64,000 bases of DNA from assembly GCA_045534225.1 (NCBI GenBank), contig JAZSJJ010000007.1:72472-136471 (forward strand), in the 5' to 3' direction. A program made the translations under genes and the position numbers. Source of the stretch: UMGS1649 sp045534225. Lineage in GTDB: Bacteria; Bacillota; Clostridia; TANB77; CAG-465. Of the stretch, positions 43,436 through 52,849 are shown in pieces (position 1 is the first letter of the stretch; each line of letters begins with the position of its first letter). The notes under the pieces were generated by a model that ran no database searches, was not told the origin of the DNA, and worked only from the letters and a program-made list of their open reading frames with translations.

Positions 43436-43464
43436 ATTATAACATTAAGTTATGTAAATGTCAA
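43436..43464 (-). promoter_or_regulatory. consensus SigA promoter of rpmH
   Basis: Minus strand TTGACA (43464-43459), 17 bp, TATAAT (43441-43436). Confidence 0.9.
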
Positions 43465-43490
43465 CGTTTTTAACAATATTTTTTGAAAGT

Positions 43491-43527
43491 AAAGAAAAAT
43501 GAGCAGAAATATTGTATTTCCGCTCAT
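43491..43527 (-). terminator. terminator after the 158-aa gene
   Basis: ATGAGCGGAAAT/ATTTCTGCTCAT stem (one G-U), U-run on the minus strand. Confidence 0.85.
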
Positions 43528-43536
43528 TTATTAGCA

Positions 43537-44013
43537 TTAAAAGATATACTCATATGTTTCTCTTATAAGCAGCTCTAAATCCAGCACATTAGATTTCATA
43601 ACAGGCTGCTTATACTCTATCGCCTTGTAATTTACATTTTCGTTTTCACTTACTCTAGGATATACCTTAGCTGTTCCTTTTATAAGTTCAAGTACTTGTC
43701 TCTCTCCTTTTCTGTCTATCGTATGTGTCTCTGGCATAATGCAAAAAGAAATGTTTCCTGTGATAGAAAAAGTAATAAACTCCCCTTCTCCTTGCCTATA
43801 ATTAAGTTCTAGCGTAAACTCTTTAGCTCCATAGCACAGTTCCCAAAACGTTATTTTGTACTTTCCTTTACTTGTATGAACAGCATAATCTCCTAATCTG
43901 AAATCTACACATTCAAAAAGATGTACTTCTCCAAGACCTATGTTTGGCATAAATTCTTCAAGAAATTTTCGTATACTCCGATGTGCAAACCTTCTCCTTA
44001 TTTTTCTAAACAT
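43537..44013 (-). CDS. hypothetical protein next to oriC
   Basis: 158 residues, basic N-terminus (MFRKIRRRFAHRSIRKFLEE) and a beta-rich middle (YKITFWELCYGAKEFTLELN; GEFITFSITGNISFCIMPET). No membrane helix. Not recognised. GGGGG lies 7 nt before the ATG; its own terminator follows. It occupies the slot between rpmH and the upstream part of oriC, where no gene is usual. Confidence 0.65.
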   Translation of the reverse strand: MFRKIRRRFAHRSIRKFLEEFMPNIGLGEVHLFECVDFRLGDYAVHTSKGKYKITFWELCYGAKEFTLELNYRQGEGEFITFSITGNISFCIMPETHTIDRKGERQVLELIKGTAKVYPRVSENENVNYKAIEYKQPVMKSNVLDLELLIRETYEYIF

Positions 44014-44434
44014 TTTAATACCCCCAATTGTAAGTAATTTAATTTATTTTTGTATGTGAAATTATACTATTGCATATTAAAATTGTCAACTTAGACTGTG
44101 GATAAGTCTATTTTTTCACGCTTCTAAAAAAGTTATCCACAGAGTTATCCACAACTTTTCCACAAAAGTTATCCACAACATCTTTTTAAGATTACATATT
44201 CATTTTACATAACATTTTTATTTAGTTTTTTAAATATCTTTTTTGCCCGAAAGTATTGTATTTTTCCACATTTTCTGATATATTAATGCAAACGGTTATA
44301 CCATGTTTTTATACGATTTTTTTATCACATTCATTATGTAAAATAATAGTGTAAATTGTCTATCAAAACATGAGAAGTTATTCACACCTGTGGATAACTC
44401 TGTGGATAACTTTTCGAAAAAGAGGTGAGTATTT
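44014..44434 (+). other. oriC upstream part (DnaA-box cluster before dnaA)
   Basis: No gene. Perfect DnaA boxes TTATCCACA at 44133-44141, 44145-44153 and 44169-44177, reverse boxes TGTGGATAA at 44097-44105, 44389-44397 and 44401-44409, plus a one-mismatch box at 44378-44386. The 44180-44375 stretch between them is AT-rich with no clear box. The boxes nearest dnaA suggest self-regulation. I see no convincing dnaA promoter hexamer pair, though TAAAAT at 44339-44344 may be a -10. Confidence 0.92.
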
Positions 44435-45850
44435 TTGAGCGAAGATTTTATAAAGATTTGGGAACAAGCATTAGAAGCTATTAAAGAAGAAATTTCTCCA
44501 ATTGGCTTTAAAACATATGTTGAGGTAATGATACCAAGGCTTTCAGATGAAAACACAGTATGTTTTTTAGCACCTTCAAATTACCATATTGAAGTTATAA
44601 ATAAAAAATATCTAGATCTTATAGCTAATACTTTGATGATATTAACTAATAAAAATTATATTATTACTTTTGAATCTAAAGAAATGGGAGTAAGTGAAGT
44701 TGTAGATATTGAGCTAGGTAGAGGAGAAATAGAAATTAAAAATACAGAAGATGAAGCTACTAAAAAAGTAGAGAATATAACCGTACCTATGGCAAATCAA
44801 AATCCTGCAAACACTATGGATTCTGGATTAAATCCGAAATATACATTTGAAAACTATATTGTAGGTTCAAATAACAGATTTGCTTATGCTGCTGCGAAAA
44901 ACGTTGCAGAAAATCCCGGAGAAGTATATAACCCATTATTCATATATGGGGGAGTAGGACTTGGGAAAACTCACTTGATGCAAGGAATAGGACACTCTAT
45001 ACTTGAACAACATCCTAATCTAAACATCAGATATACAACTGGCGAAGGATTTACTAATGAACTCGTAGCATCTATCATGAGTGAAAAGATAGAAAATGCA
45101 TCTTTTAGAAATAAATACAGGAATATTGATGTATTACTTATAGACGATATCCAGTTCTTAGTAGGAAAAGCAAAGTGCCAAGAAGAATTTTTCCACACTT
45201 TCAACACTTTATTTGAAAGTGGAAAACAAATAATACTAACAAGTGAAAAACCACCAAAAGACCTTAATATGTTAGAAGAGAGGTTAAAGACTCGTTTCGA
45301 TATGGGACTTGCAGTAGATATACAAGCACCGGATTATGAAACAAGACTTGCTATACTAAAGAAAAAAAGAGATAAAGAAAGATATATGATTGATGATTCG
45401 GTTTTAGTTAAGATAGCAACTCAAGTTACTTCTAATATTAGAGAACTAGAGGGGGTTTTCAATAAACTTAAAGCATACACAACATTTACTAATAATGAAT
45501 TAACAGATGAAATCATAGATAGTACTATTGAATCAGTGTTAGTAAAGGGATCAAATGTTATTACTAGTAAGCTAATAATGCAAGTTGTAAGTAAGTTCTT
45601 TAATATAAAAGTAGGGGATTTGTTAAGTTCAAATCGTTCTAAAAACGTTGCATATCCTAGACAAATAGCAATGTATTTATGTAGAACGCTTATAAACATG
45701 ACTTTTCCACAAATAGGGAAGGATTTCGGTGGAAAAGACCATACAACAGTAATACATGCATGTGACAAACTTACAAAAGAATATATGTCAGATCCGAGTA
45801 CAAAAGAATTGATAGACGATATCAAAAAATCGCTATCTACCAAGGGTTAG
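44435..45850 (+). CDS. dnaA: chromosomal replication initiator DnaA
   Basis: 471 residues: domain I (1-80), short linker, AAA+ domain with Walker A GGVGLGKT (172-179), LLIDDIQFL Walker B, and the C-terminal DNA-binding domain with GGKDHTTVIHAC. It binds the boxes on both sides and opens oriC. The start is a TTG at 44435, with GAGGTGA 6 nt upstream; the TTG may limit synthesis. Confidence 0.98.
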   Translation: MSEDFIKIWEQALEAIKEEISPIGFKTYVEVMIPRLSDENTVCFLAPSNYHIEVINKKYLDLIANTLMILTNKNYIITFESKEMGVSEVVDIELGRGEIEIKNTEDEATKKVENITVPMANQNPANTMDSGLNPKYTFENYIVGSNNRFAYAAAKNVAENPGEVYNPLFIYGGVGLGKTHLMQGIGHSILEQHPNLNIRYTTGEGFTNELVASIMSEKIENASFRNKYRNIDVLLIDDIQFLVGKAKCQEEFFHTFNTLFESGKQIILTSEKPPKDLNMLEERLKTRFDMGLAVDIQAPDYETRLAILKKKRDKERYMIDDSVLVKIATQVTSNIRELEGVFNKLKAYTTFTNNELTDEIIDSTIESVLVKGSNVITSKLIMQVVSKFFNIKVGDLLSSNRSKNVAYPRQIAMYLCRTLINMTFPQIGKDFGGKDHTTVIHACDKLTKEYMSDPSTKELIDDIKKSLSTKG

Positions 45851-46182
45851 AAGGTATTGTTTCAAATTTGTTACAAAATAATTTCTTAATTATTACAACA
45901 AATTGAGTTATCCACACAAACCTGTGAATAACCTGTGGACAAACTGTTGATAACTTTATATTTTACAAATTATCCACAAAAAACATGTGTTCTGTGGATA
46001 AAAAGAACAAGTTATCCACAAAGTTATCCACACTTGAAACACCTTATTTTTAGGCGTTTGTTGGACTTATCCCCGTTATCCACAACACCTACTACTACTA
46101 CTACTAAATATATATAGATTATATATATATTATGTATATAAGGGGATAAAAATCAAAAAAATAAAAAACGGAGGTAGAAGAA
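45851..46182 (+). other. oriC downstream part with DnaA-trio and unwinding element
   Basis: No gene. DnaA boxes: 45908-45916, 45970-45978, 45993-46001 (reverse), 46012-46020, 46024-46032 and 46076-46084 are perfect; 45923-45931 and 45945-45953 have one mismatch. The last box is followed, after a 4-nt spacer, by six CTA trinucleotides (46089-46106), then a pure A/T unwinding stretch (46107-46141). This is the Bacillus-type box, DnaA-trio, DUE order. Confidence 0.93.
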
Positions 46183-47289
46183 ATGAATTTTAAATGTAAA
46201 AAGGATGATCTAATAGTTGCATTAAATAATGTTAGTAGAACAGTATCAACAAGAACTACTATGCCAATATTAGAAGGAGTTCTTATTGAAACGTATGATA
46301 ATAATATAAAGTTAACTACAAATGATTTAGAAATAGGTAGTGAATATATAATACCAGCTGTGATTGAAAGTTCAGGAAATACAGTTGTAGATTTAAAGAC
46401 TTTTAATGAAATAATAAGAAAGATAGAATCAGAAGAAATTAGTTTTGAGATTAACAACGGTATATTTATTATTAAATCAACTAGCGGTGTATTTAAGTTA
46501 TTAACACAAAACCCAGATGATTTTACAAGATTACCTGTATTTAATGCTAATAAAGAAATAACAATATCTGAAAAAATGTTTAAGGATATGGTTAAGAAAA
46601 CAGTTTTTGCTACAAGTTCAGATCCGAATAGACCTGTATACACAGGTGCACTTGTGGAAGTTGTGGATAATGATATCAGTGTAGTAGCAATTGACGGATT
46701 TAGAATGGCTGTAAGAAAAGAATATTTAGAAAGACCAAGTGAATTCAAAGCAATTATTCCTTCTAAATCATTAACAGAAATAATAAAAACTTTATCTGAT
46801 GATGATGATGCAATGATAAAGATTGGTGTTAATAAAAATCAAGCATTATTTAGAATGGGGCCATGTACTGTTATAAGCAGAATAATCGAAGGAGACTTCT
46901 TAAATTATAACAAGACATTACCTACAAATATAGAAACAAAAGTTAGAATAGGAAAGAAAGCGTTACTTGAAGCTTTAGAAAGAGTATCCATTTTCTCTAA
47001 AGATGTTAAGGAACAAAAACCACCTGTGAAAATTAAGATGAGTTTAGATTTCTTTGAAATATCTTGTGAAGGTCAAGCTGGTGATGCTAAAGAACTTGTA
47101 AATGCAGCTGTTTCAGGTAAAGATCTAGAAATTGGATTTAATCCTAGATATTTAATAGAAGCATTAAAAGTAATAGATGATGATGAAATAGAGTTAGAAT
47201 TCTCATCACCAGTATTACCAGTTGTAATAAGACCTCTTGCAGGAACAGGTTATGTATATATGGTATTACCTTTGAAATTAAAAAATTAG
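46183..47289 (+). CDS. dnaN: DNA polymerase III beta subunit (sliding clamp)
   Basis: 368 residues. MNFKCKKDDLIVALNNVSRT at the start and the three-domain clamp pattern through to the C-terminal PLAGTGYVYMVLPLKL. The ring tethers polymerase and Hda-like factors to DNA. GGAGG lies 9 nt before the ATG, and the unwinding element lies directly upstream. Confidence 0.97.
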   Translation: MNFKCKKDDLIVALNNVSRTVSTRTTMPILEGVLIETYDNNIKLTTNDLEIGSEYIIPAVIESSGNTVVDLKTFNEIIRKIESEEISFEINNGIFIIKSTSGVFKLLTQNPDDFTRLPVFNANKEITISEKMFKDMVKKTVFATSSDPNRPVYTGALVEVVDNDISVVAIDGFRMAVRKEYLERPSEFKAIIPSKSLTEIIKTLSDDDDAMIKIGVNKNQALFRMGPCTVISRIIEGDFLNYNKTLPTNIETKVRIGKKALLEALERVSIFSKDVKEQKPPVKIKMSLDFFEISCEGQAGDAKELVNAAVSGKDLEIGFNPRYLIEALKVIDDDEIELEFSSPVLPVVIRPLAGTGYVYMVLPLKLKN

Positions 47290-47304
47290 TTTAAGGAGTA
47301 AATA

Positions 47305-48402
47305 ATGTATTTACAAAAATTAAAACTAACTAATTTTAGAAATTATGAAAGTCTTGAATTAGAGTTTGATAGTAATGTAAATGTTTTTGTAGGAAATAAC
47401 GCCGAAGGAAAAACTAATATTTTAGAGTCTATATATATAAGTGCTATTACTAAGTCATATAGAACAGGTAAAGACATAGAATGTATATCTTTTAACAGTG
47501 AGTTTTTTAGAAATGAACACATATATATAGATGAAAGTAGTAAGGATAAGAAAATAGAAGTTGAAGTGTTTTTAGATACTAATAACAAGAAACAAATAAA
47601 GGAGGATAATCTTAAAGTAAATAGATATTCAGATTTTATAGGAAAGATACCAATAGTTGTATTTTCTCCAGATAATATGAACATAGTTAAAGGTTCTCCT
47701 AATAATAGAAGAAAGTTTTTAGATATATTAATAAGTCAAATTTCTAAAAAGTACGTTATTTCTCTTCAAGAATATAACAAGTTGATAAAATTAAAGAATG
47801 ATGTTCTTAAATTAGACAAAGAAAAAATAGATTTCACATATTTGGATATAATTGATGAACAAATAGCTGAAAAAATAGAATACATATCCACAAAAAGGAA
47901 TGAATATGTGGATAAAGTGGAAAAAGAGGCCGCAAAAATTCAAAAAGAATTATCCAAAGGGGATGAAGAGCTAAAATTAAAATACATTTCTGAATTTGAT
48001 GAAAAGAATAAAGAAGAGATACTGAACATTTTATTAAAATCTCGTGAGAATGATATTTTTAGAAAAACTTCAAATAAAACAATAGCACATGATGACTTTT
48101 TAGTTCTTGTAAACGATAAAGAAGTAAATAAGTATGGTTCACAAGGGCAAAATAGAACATCGTTGTTATCACTAAAGTTAGCAGAGTTTGAAATACTAAA
48201 AGAAATAAAAGAAACAATTCCATTAATATTATTGGATGATGTTTTTTCGGAATTAGATAAAGGAAGAATTAATTATCTAATAGAATATTTGAAAGATTAT
48301 CAAGTATTTATAACTACAACAGAAGTAGATAGTATAGAAAAAATAGAAGATAAGACAATTTTCAAAGTTAAAAATGGAACAGTTGAAAAAATAAAAATTT
48401 AA
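47305..48402 (+). CDS. recF: DNA repair protein RecF
   Basis: 365 residues of the SMC-like ATPase family. Walker A GNNAEGKTN (about 31-39), signature SQGQNRTSLLSLKLAEFE, Walker B ILLDDVFSELD. It loads RecA at gaps. It follows dnaN by 15 nt; the usual small S4-domain gene yaaA between dnaN and recF is absent. Confidence 0.95.
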   Translation: MYLQKLKLTNFRNYESLELEFDSNVNVFVGNNAEGKTNILESIYISAITKSYRTGKDIECISFNSEFFRNEHIYIDESSKDKKIEVEVFLDTNNKKQIKEDNLKVNRYSDFIGKIPIVVFSPDNMNIVKGSPNNRRKFLDILISQISKKYVISLQEYNKLIKLKNDVLKLDKEKIDFTYLDIIDEQIAEKIEYISTKRNEYVDKVEKEAAKIQKELSKGDEELKLKYISEFDEKNKEEILNILLKSRENDIFRKTSNKTIAHDDFLVLVNDKEVNKYGSQGQNRTSLLSLKLAEFEILKEIKETIPLILLDDVFSELDKGRINYLIEYLKDYQVFITTTEVDSIEKIEDKTIFKVKNGTVEKIKI

Positions 48403-48409
48403 TGATAGA

Positions 48410-48679
48410 ATGTCCTCGGTGATTCATTTGGAAAACAAAAAAGAGAAGAAAATAAGTAAAAAACTTATTTTAATTCTGGTAATAGTAGTAATAATTATTC
48501 TTTTAATAATAATTATTACAAATATAATTTTTAGTTTAAATAAAGATGAATATAAGATTAGAAGTTATGCATGTTGTGGAGAATTACCACCAGGAATGAC
48601 AGTATATGCACCTTGTGGATGTTCTGATGAAAACTTAACAATATGGCAAAAAACGATACTTGTTTTAAGAGGAAAATAA
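48410..48679 (+). CDS. small cysteine-rich membrane-anchored protein 1
   Basis: 89 residues: basic N-terminus, one strong membrane helix (about 18-43), then a short exposed part with YACCGELPPGMTVYAPCGCS holding four cysteines. Not recognised. The start is unclear: no good site precedes the ATG at 48410, while GGTGAT lies 4 nt before an in-frame TTG at 48428. It lies 7 nt after recF and is probably co-transcribed with recF and gyrB. Confidence 0.6.
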   Translation: MSSVIHLENKKEKKISKKLILILVIVVIIILLIIIITNIIFSLNKDEYKIRSYACCGELPPGMTVYAPCGCSDENLTIWQKTILVLRGK

Positions 48680-48684
48680 TAACT

Positions 48685-48891
48685 ATGAAAAAATGGTTAA
48701 AAGTATTTTTAATAATATTAGTAATAATAATATCGTTATTGGTATTATTTAATATAACATATAAAATTGTAATAGGAACAGATTGTTGTTCTTGTTGCGA
48801 TAATTCACAAGAAGTATGTATATCCGCATGTTGCAGATGTACATTTGCAGAAAAAATAGAGAAGCTTATACAAGCTTTTACAAAAAATTAA
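48685..48891 (+). CDS. small cysteine-rich membrane-anchored protein 2
   Basis: 68 residues: MKKWLKVF, a membrane helix (about 6-28), then an exposed part with DCCSCCDNSQEVCISACCRC, eight cysteines in 20 residues. It looks like a paralogue in layout to the preceding gene. The ATG at 48685 is preferred to an earlier frame start inside the previous gene. Possible metal or thiol binding; nothing firmer can be said. Confidence 0.65.
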   Translation: MKKWLKVFLIILVIIISLLVLFNITYKIVIGTDCCSCCDNSQEVCISACCRCTFAEKIEKLIQAFTKN

Positions 48892-48909
48892 AAGATAAGG
48901 GGTAGAAAA

Positions 48910-50826
48910 ATGGCAGAATATGATGAGAGTCAAATACAAGTCCTTGAAGGATTAGAAGCAGTTAGAAAAAGACCAGGTATGTACATAGGTAGTACTTCCG
49001 AAAGAGGATTACATCACCTTGTATATGAAATAGTAGATAACGCTGTTGACGAAGCTTTAGCAGGATATTGTAATGAAATTAATGTTGCAATATTAGAAGA
49101 TAACAGCATTATGGTAAAAGATAATGGTCGTGGTATACCTTTAGGTATGCATCCAAAACTTGGAATACCAGCCATAGAAGTTGTTTACACAATACTTCAC
49201 GCAGGTGGTAAATTCGGTGGAGAAGGATACAAAGTATCTGGTGGTCTTCACGGTGTTGGTGCATCTGTTGTTAACGCATTATCTGAAAAAGTTACAGTTG
49301 AAGCTTGTAATGGTGATGGCGCTTATGAAATATCTTTCAAAAGAGGTAAGGTTACTGAAAAACTTCACAAAGTAAGAGATGAAAAGAAACGTGGAACAAA
49401 AGTTATATTCAAACCAGATCCTGAGATATTTGAACATACTGTATATAATGCTGAAACTCTAGAAACAAGATTTAGAGAAATGGCATTCTTAAACAAAGGT
49501 TTGAAGATAACTTTAGATGATGAAAGAAATCCAGAATACAAACAAAAAGTATTCTATTATGAAGGTGGAGTAATATCTTTCGTAGAATATATAAACAAGA
49601 ACAAAGAGCTTGTTTGCCCACCAATATACTTAGAATCTAAAGGTGAAGGAGAAGTAGAGGTTGAAGTAGCACTTCAATATACAACTTCATACAGTGAAAA
49701 TATATTATCTTTCGTTAATAACATTAATACAATTGAAGGTGGTACTCACTTAGATGGATTTAAGAGAGGTCTTACAAAAGTATTTAATGATTATGGAAGA
49801 AAATTTAATATTCTAAAAGAAAAAGATGCTAACTTACAAGGTGATGATATTCGTGAAGGTATAGGAGCTATCGTAAGTGTTAGAGTTAGAGAACCAGAAT
49901 TTGAAGGACAAACTAAGACAAAACTTGGTAATAGTGAAGTTCTAGGTATAGTTAACTCTATGATGAACGATAAACTTGCAGCATACTTAGAAGAACATCC
50001 TAAGGAAGCAAAAGCAATTCTAGATAAAGCTTTATCTGCATCACGTGCAAGAGAAGCTGCTAGAAAAGCAAGAGAATTAGCAAGAAGAAAAAGTGTATTA
50101 GAATCTACTACATTACCAGGTAAACTTGCAGACTGTACAAGTAAAAATCCTGCAGAATGTGAAATATACATTGTCGAGGGAGACTCTGCGGGTGGTAGTG
50201 CTAAGCAAGGAAGAGATAGAAAATTCCAAGCAATACTTCCACTTTGGGGTAAAATGATCAACGTTGAAAAAACAAGAGCAGATAAAATATATGGAAACGA
50301 AAAATTAAATCCAGTTATTACTGCTGTTGGTGCTGGTATAGGAAATGATTTTAATATAGATAAAATAAGATATGACAAAATAATACTAATGGCCGATGCC
50401 GATGTTGACGGTGCGCACATTAGAACATTGTTATTAACATTCTTCTTTAGATATATGAGACCACTTATAGAAAATGGTAAAGTTTATGCAGCATGTCCTC
50501 CATTATTCAAACTTTCTAAAAAAGGAATGGAAGATATATATTGCTACAATGAACATGCATTGGAAGAAGAATTTAAGAAATTAGAAGAAAAAGGTATAAA
50601 GAGAGATAGCGTAAGTATTCAAAGATATAAAGGTCTTGGTGAAATGAGCTCAGAGCAACTTTGGGAAACAACAATGAATCCAGAAAAGAGAACATTAGTT
50701 AGAATAACAATGGAAGATGCTGTTAAAGCTGATGAAATCTTTACAGTTCTTATGGGTGAAGATGTTGAACCAAGAAGAATATTCATAGAAGAAAATGCTA
50801 AATATGTAACTAACCTAGATATATAA
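48910..50826 (+). CDS. gyrB: DNA gyrase subunit B
   Basis: 638 residues: GHKL ATPase (LVYEIVDNAVDEALAGYC, DNGRGIP, GGLHGVGASVVNALS), transducer, TOPRIM EGDSAGGSAKQGRDR and DADVDGAHIR, and C-terminal QRYKGLGEM. It introduces negative supercoils with GyrA, which is not in this window; gyrA is usually next to gyrB. AAGGGG precedes the ATG. Confidence 0.97.
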   Translation: MAEYDESQIQVLEGLEAVRKRPGMYIGSTSERGLHHLVYEIVDNAVDEALAGYCNEINVAILEDNSIMVKDNGRGIPLGMHPKLGIPAIEVVYTILHAGGKFGGEGYKVSGGLHGVGASVVNALSEKVTVEACNGDGAYEISFKRGKVTEKLHKVRDEKKRGTKVIFKPDPEIFEHTVYNAETLETRFREMAFLNKGLKITLDDERNPEYKQKVFYYEGGVISFVEYINKNKELVCPPIYLESKGEGEVEVEVALQYTTSYSENILSFVNNINTIEGGTHLDGFKRGLTKVFNDYGRKFNILKEKDANLQGDDIREGIGAIVSVRVREPEFEGQTKTKLGNSEVLGIVNSMMNDKLAAYLEEHPKEAKAILDKALSASRAREAARKARELARRKSVLESTTLPGKLADCTSKNPAECEIYIVEGDSAGGSAKQGRDRKFQAILPLWGKMINVEKTRADKIYGNEKLNPVITAVGAGIGNDFNIDKIRYDKIILMADADVDGAHIRTLLLTFFFRYMRPLIENGKVYAACPPLFKLSKKGMEDIYCYNEHALEEEFKKLEEKGIKRDSVSIQRYKGLGEMSSEQLWETTMNPEKRTLVRITMEDAVKADEIFTVLMGEDVEPRRIFIEENAKYVTNLDI

Positions 50827-50855
50827 TGTTATATTAATATACCTAAGGAGTATAA

Positions 50856-51578
50856 ATGGAAGAACTAAATAAAGAAATGTTGCCTTCACATATTGCCATC
50901 ATTATGGATGGCAATAGAAGATGGGCAAAAGCAAGAAAATTAACAACTTTGGATGGGCATACAGCTGGTGCAGATAATCTTGAAAAAATTGCAATATATT
51001 TAAACAAGATTGGAATAAAATACATGACAGTGTATGCTTTTTCCACAGAAAACTGGAAAAGAAGTAAAGACGAGATAGCAACTCTAATGATGCTTTTAAG
51101 AACTCGTCTTGCTAAAATGAAAGATAATAAGGATTTTCAAAATATAAAAATACGAGTAATAGGTGAAAAAGATAATATTCCACAAGATGTAATGGAAAGC
51201 GTAGATAAAATAATAGAGAAAACTAAAAATAACACAGGACTTACACTAAATATTGCTTTCAATTATGGTGGTAGAGCAGAACTAATTCACGCAGTAAAAG
51301 AAATTGTGAATAAAGTAAAAGAAGGAATATTAAAATTAGATGATATAAAGGAAGAAACGATATCTAACGAATTGTATACTGCAGGACAACCGGATCCGGA
51401 TCTTATGATAAGAACAAGTTATGAGTTAAGAACAAGTAATTTCTTACCATGGCAATTATCTTATTCTGAATTTTATTTTACAGAAAAACATTGGCCAGAC
51501 TTCAATGAAGATGAAATGAAGAAAGCAATTCTTGAATATGCTAAAAGAAATAGAAGATTTGGCGGAAATAGTAAATAA
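50856..51578 (+). CDS. uppS: isoprenyl transferase (undecaprenyl diphosphate synthase)
   Basis: 240 residues; cis-prenyltransferase motifs IIMDGNRRWAK (catalytic Asp), FSTENWKR and IRTSYELRTSNFLPWQ. It makes the C55 lipid carrier used by tagO and peptidoglycan synthesis. AAGGAG lies 6 nt before the ATG, 30 nt after gyrB; likely the same transcript. Confidence 0.93.
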   Translation: MEELNKEMLPSHIAIIMDGNRRWAKARKLTTLDGHTAGADNLEKIAIYLNKIGIKYMTVYAFSTENWKRSKDEIATLMMLLRTRLAKMKDNKDFQNIKIRVIGEKDNIPQDVMESVDKIIEKTKNNTGLTLNIAFNYGGRAELIHAVKEIVNKVKEGILKLDDIKEETISNELYTAGQPDPDLMIRTSYELRTSNFLPWQLSYSEFYFTEKHWPDFNEDEMKKAILEYAKRNRRFGGNSK

Positions 51579-51616
51579 AAGCGATAATATAGATAACATA
51601 ATAATCGTACAAACTA

Positions 51617-51645
51617 TTGACAGTAGACATAAAAAATAGTATACT
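51617..51645 (+). promoter_or_regulatory. SigA promoter of the 103-aa gene
   Basis: TTGACA (51617-51622), 17 bp, TATACT (51640-51645). Confidence 0.8.
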
Positions 51646-51701
51646 ATTGATGGTAATTTTGATAATATATTGTATGATTATTACAATTAAGGAGAAAAAA
51701 C

Positions 51702-52013
51702 ATGAAATATTTTTATATGGAGGACAGAACAAAAAGGGAAAATGTAATAGCTGAGATGAGAATAAATCTTAGAGCAGTACATAATAAGTATTGTGAAGAG
51801 AAGGACTTGTCTGATGCAAATACTGCTATAGATTTGTTTGAATACGGAAGAAGTGAGAACGAAGATATAGTAAAGAAAATGAACCCTTTTGTTGAAATTG
51901 CTCTTTTGCTTGAAGGAATTGAAGAAGCATATGAAGAAAACAGTGATGAAGAATTCTTTGAAGCAATTGAAAAAATGGCTAGTAATTTGAAAGAAGAAAT
52001 GGAAAGGGTTTAA
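51702..52013 (+). CDS. hypothetical acidic helical protein
   Basis: 103 residues, Glu-rich and probably all helical (MKYFYMEDRTKRENVIAEMR; NPFVEIALLLEGIEEAYEEN). Not recognised. GGAG lies 7 nt upstream of the ATG, with its own consensus-like promoter. Its stop codon lies in a terminator hairpin, so it is largely a single-gene unit. Confidence 0.65.
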   Translation: MKYFYMEDRTKRENVIAEMRINLRAVHNKYCEEKDLSDANTAIDLFEYGRSENEDIVKKMNPFVEIALLLEGIEEAYEENSDEEFFEAIEKMASNLKEEMERV

Positions 52014-52032
52014 AAACCCTTTCTGTTTTTTT
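52002..52032 (+). terminator. terminator overlapping the 103-aa stop codon
   Basis: GAAAGGGTTT/AAACCCTTTC stem, TGTTTTTTT tail. The next gene's AGGAGG follows at once. Confidence 0.88.
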
Positions 52033-52045
52033 AGGAGGATAATAT

Positions 52046-52795
52046 ATGAGTAATTTAATGGAAACAATAAGAAATTACCAAAGAGGAACAATAGATGTAG
52101 AAACATTAGTAAAAGAGTTGTATTCAGTTGCTTATGCTGTAGAGAAAGAAATCGAGGGCGGAGGGCTAGATGCATATTCTTTTAGACAATCTGCTCATGA
52201 TGAAATTAGCTATATAGCGGATGCAGCTGGTGAAGATAATAATCTAAGGTTGGATGCTCTTTTATGTGATATTGCAAATAATTTAGCTCATTCGTTAAAA
52301 GAAAAGAATAAAGTAAAAAGAACAGAGCAAACATCAAGAATGGAAGCTGAAATGATGGGAATAAAAAAAGGAATGGCAATTGAGATTATAAGAGAATGTC
52401 AAAGAACAGGTAATAGATCTTATGGATTAAAAGAAGGAGGATTCTTTGTAGATATTCCAATGTGTGGACAAATAGGATGGCATTTTCCGGGACATTGTGG
52501 ACTTAAAGCACAAGAATATGAATTCCCTATAGAAATAAAATCTGTAGAATATCCAAATAAAAAGTTTCTTTGTGAAGGGCTAAAGCCAGATGAATTATCA
52601 AAATTTTCTGAAAGAATGAGAAAAGTCATAGATTGTATGGATGTTGAAGAATTAAATGAAGCCCTATATGGTTTACCAGATATGAGAAGAACATTGGAGA
52701 CTCAAGTAAATCCGCCTTCAGAACAAGATCTAAGATTTGAGGAAAAAGGTGATAAGAAAATAAAAGAAAAAATAACACCAGATATTCCAGAATAA
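52046..52795 (+). CDS. hypothetical protein
   Basis: 249 residues. The N-terminal ~95 are helical. The centre has a Gly/His/Cys/Trp-rich core (VDIPMCGQIGWHFPGHCGL, then KAQEYEFP) that may bind a metal or nucleotide. The C-terminal 60 are polar and disordered-looking. Not recognised. AGGAGG precedes the ATG. It lies behind a terminator, so expression depends on read-through or an unseen promoter. Confidence 0.6.
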   Translation: MSNLMETIRNYQRGTIDVETLVKELYSVAYAVEKEIEGGGLDAYSFRQSAHDEISYIADAAGEDNNLRLDALLCDIANNLAHSLKEKNKVKRTEQTSRMEAEMMGIKKGMAIEIIRECQRTGNRSYGLKEGGFFVDIPMCGQIGWHFPGHCGLKAQEYEFPIEIKSVEYPNKKFLCEGLKPDELSKFSERMRKVIDCMDVEELNEALYGLPDMRRTLETQVNPPSEQDLRFEEKGDKKIKEKITPDIPE

Positions 52796-52814
52796 AAATA
52801 ATTAATAAATTATG

Positions 52815-52843
52815 TTGACAAACAAATAAAATTATGTTACAAT
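52815..52843 (+). promoter_or_regulatory. SigA promoter of the infC operon
   Basis: TTGACA (52815-52820), 17 bp, TACAAT (52838-52843). Confidence 0.85.
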
Positions 52844-52849
52844 TTAACC

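Noticed and set aside
46089..46106. CTA repeat as a simple microsatellite
   Set aside because: Its position between a DnaA box and the A/T unwinding element marks it as a DnaA-trio.
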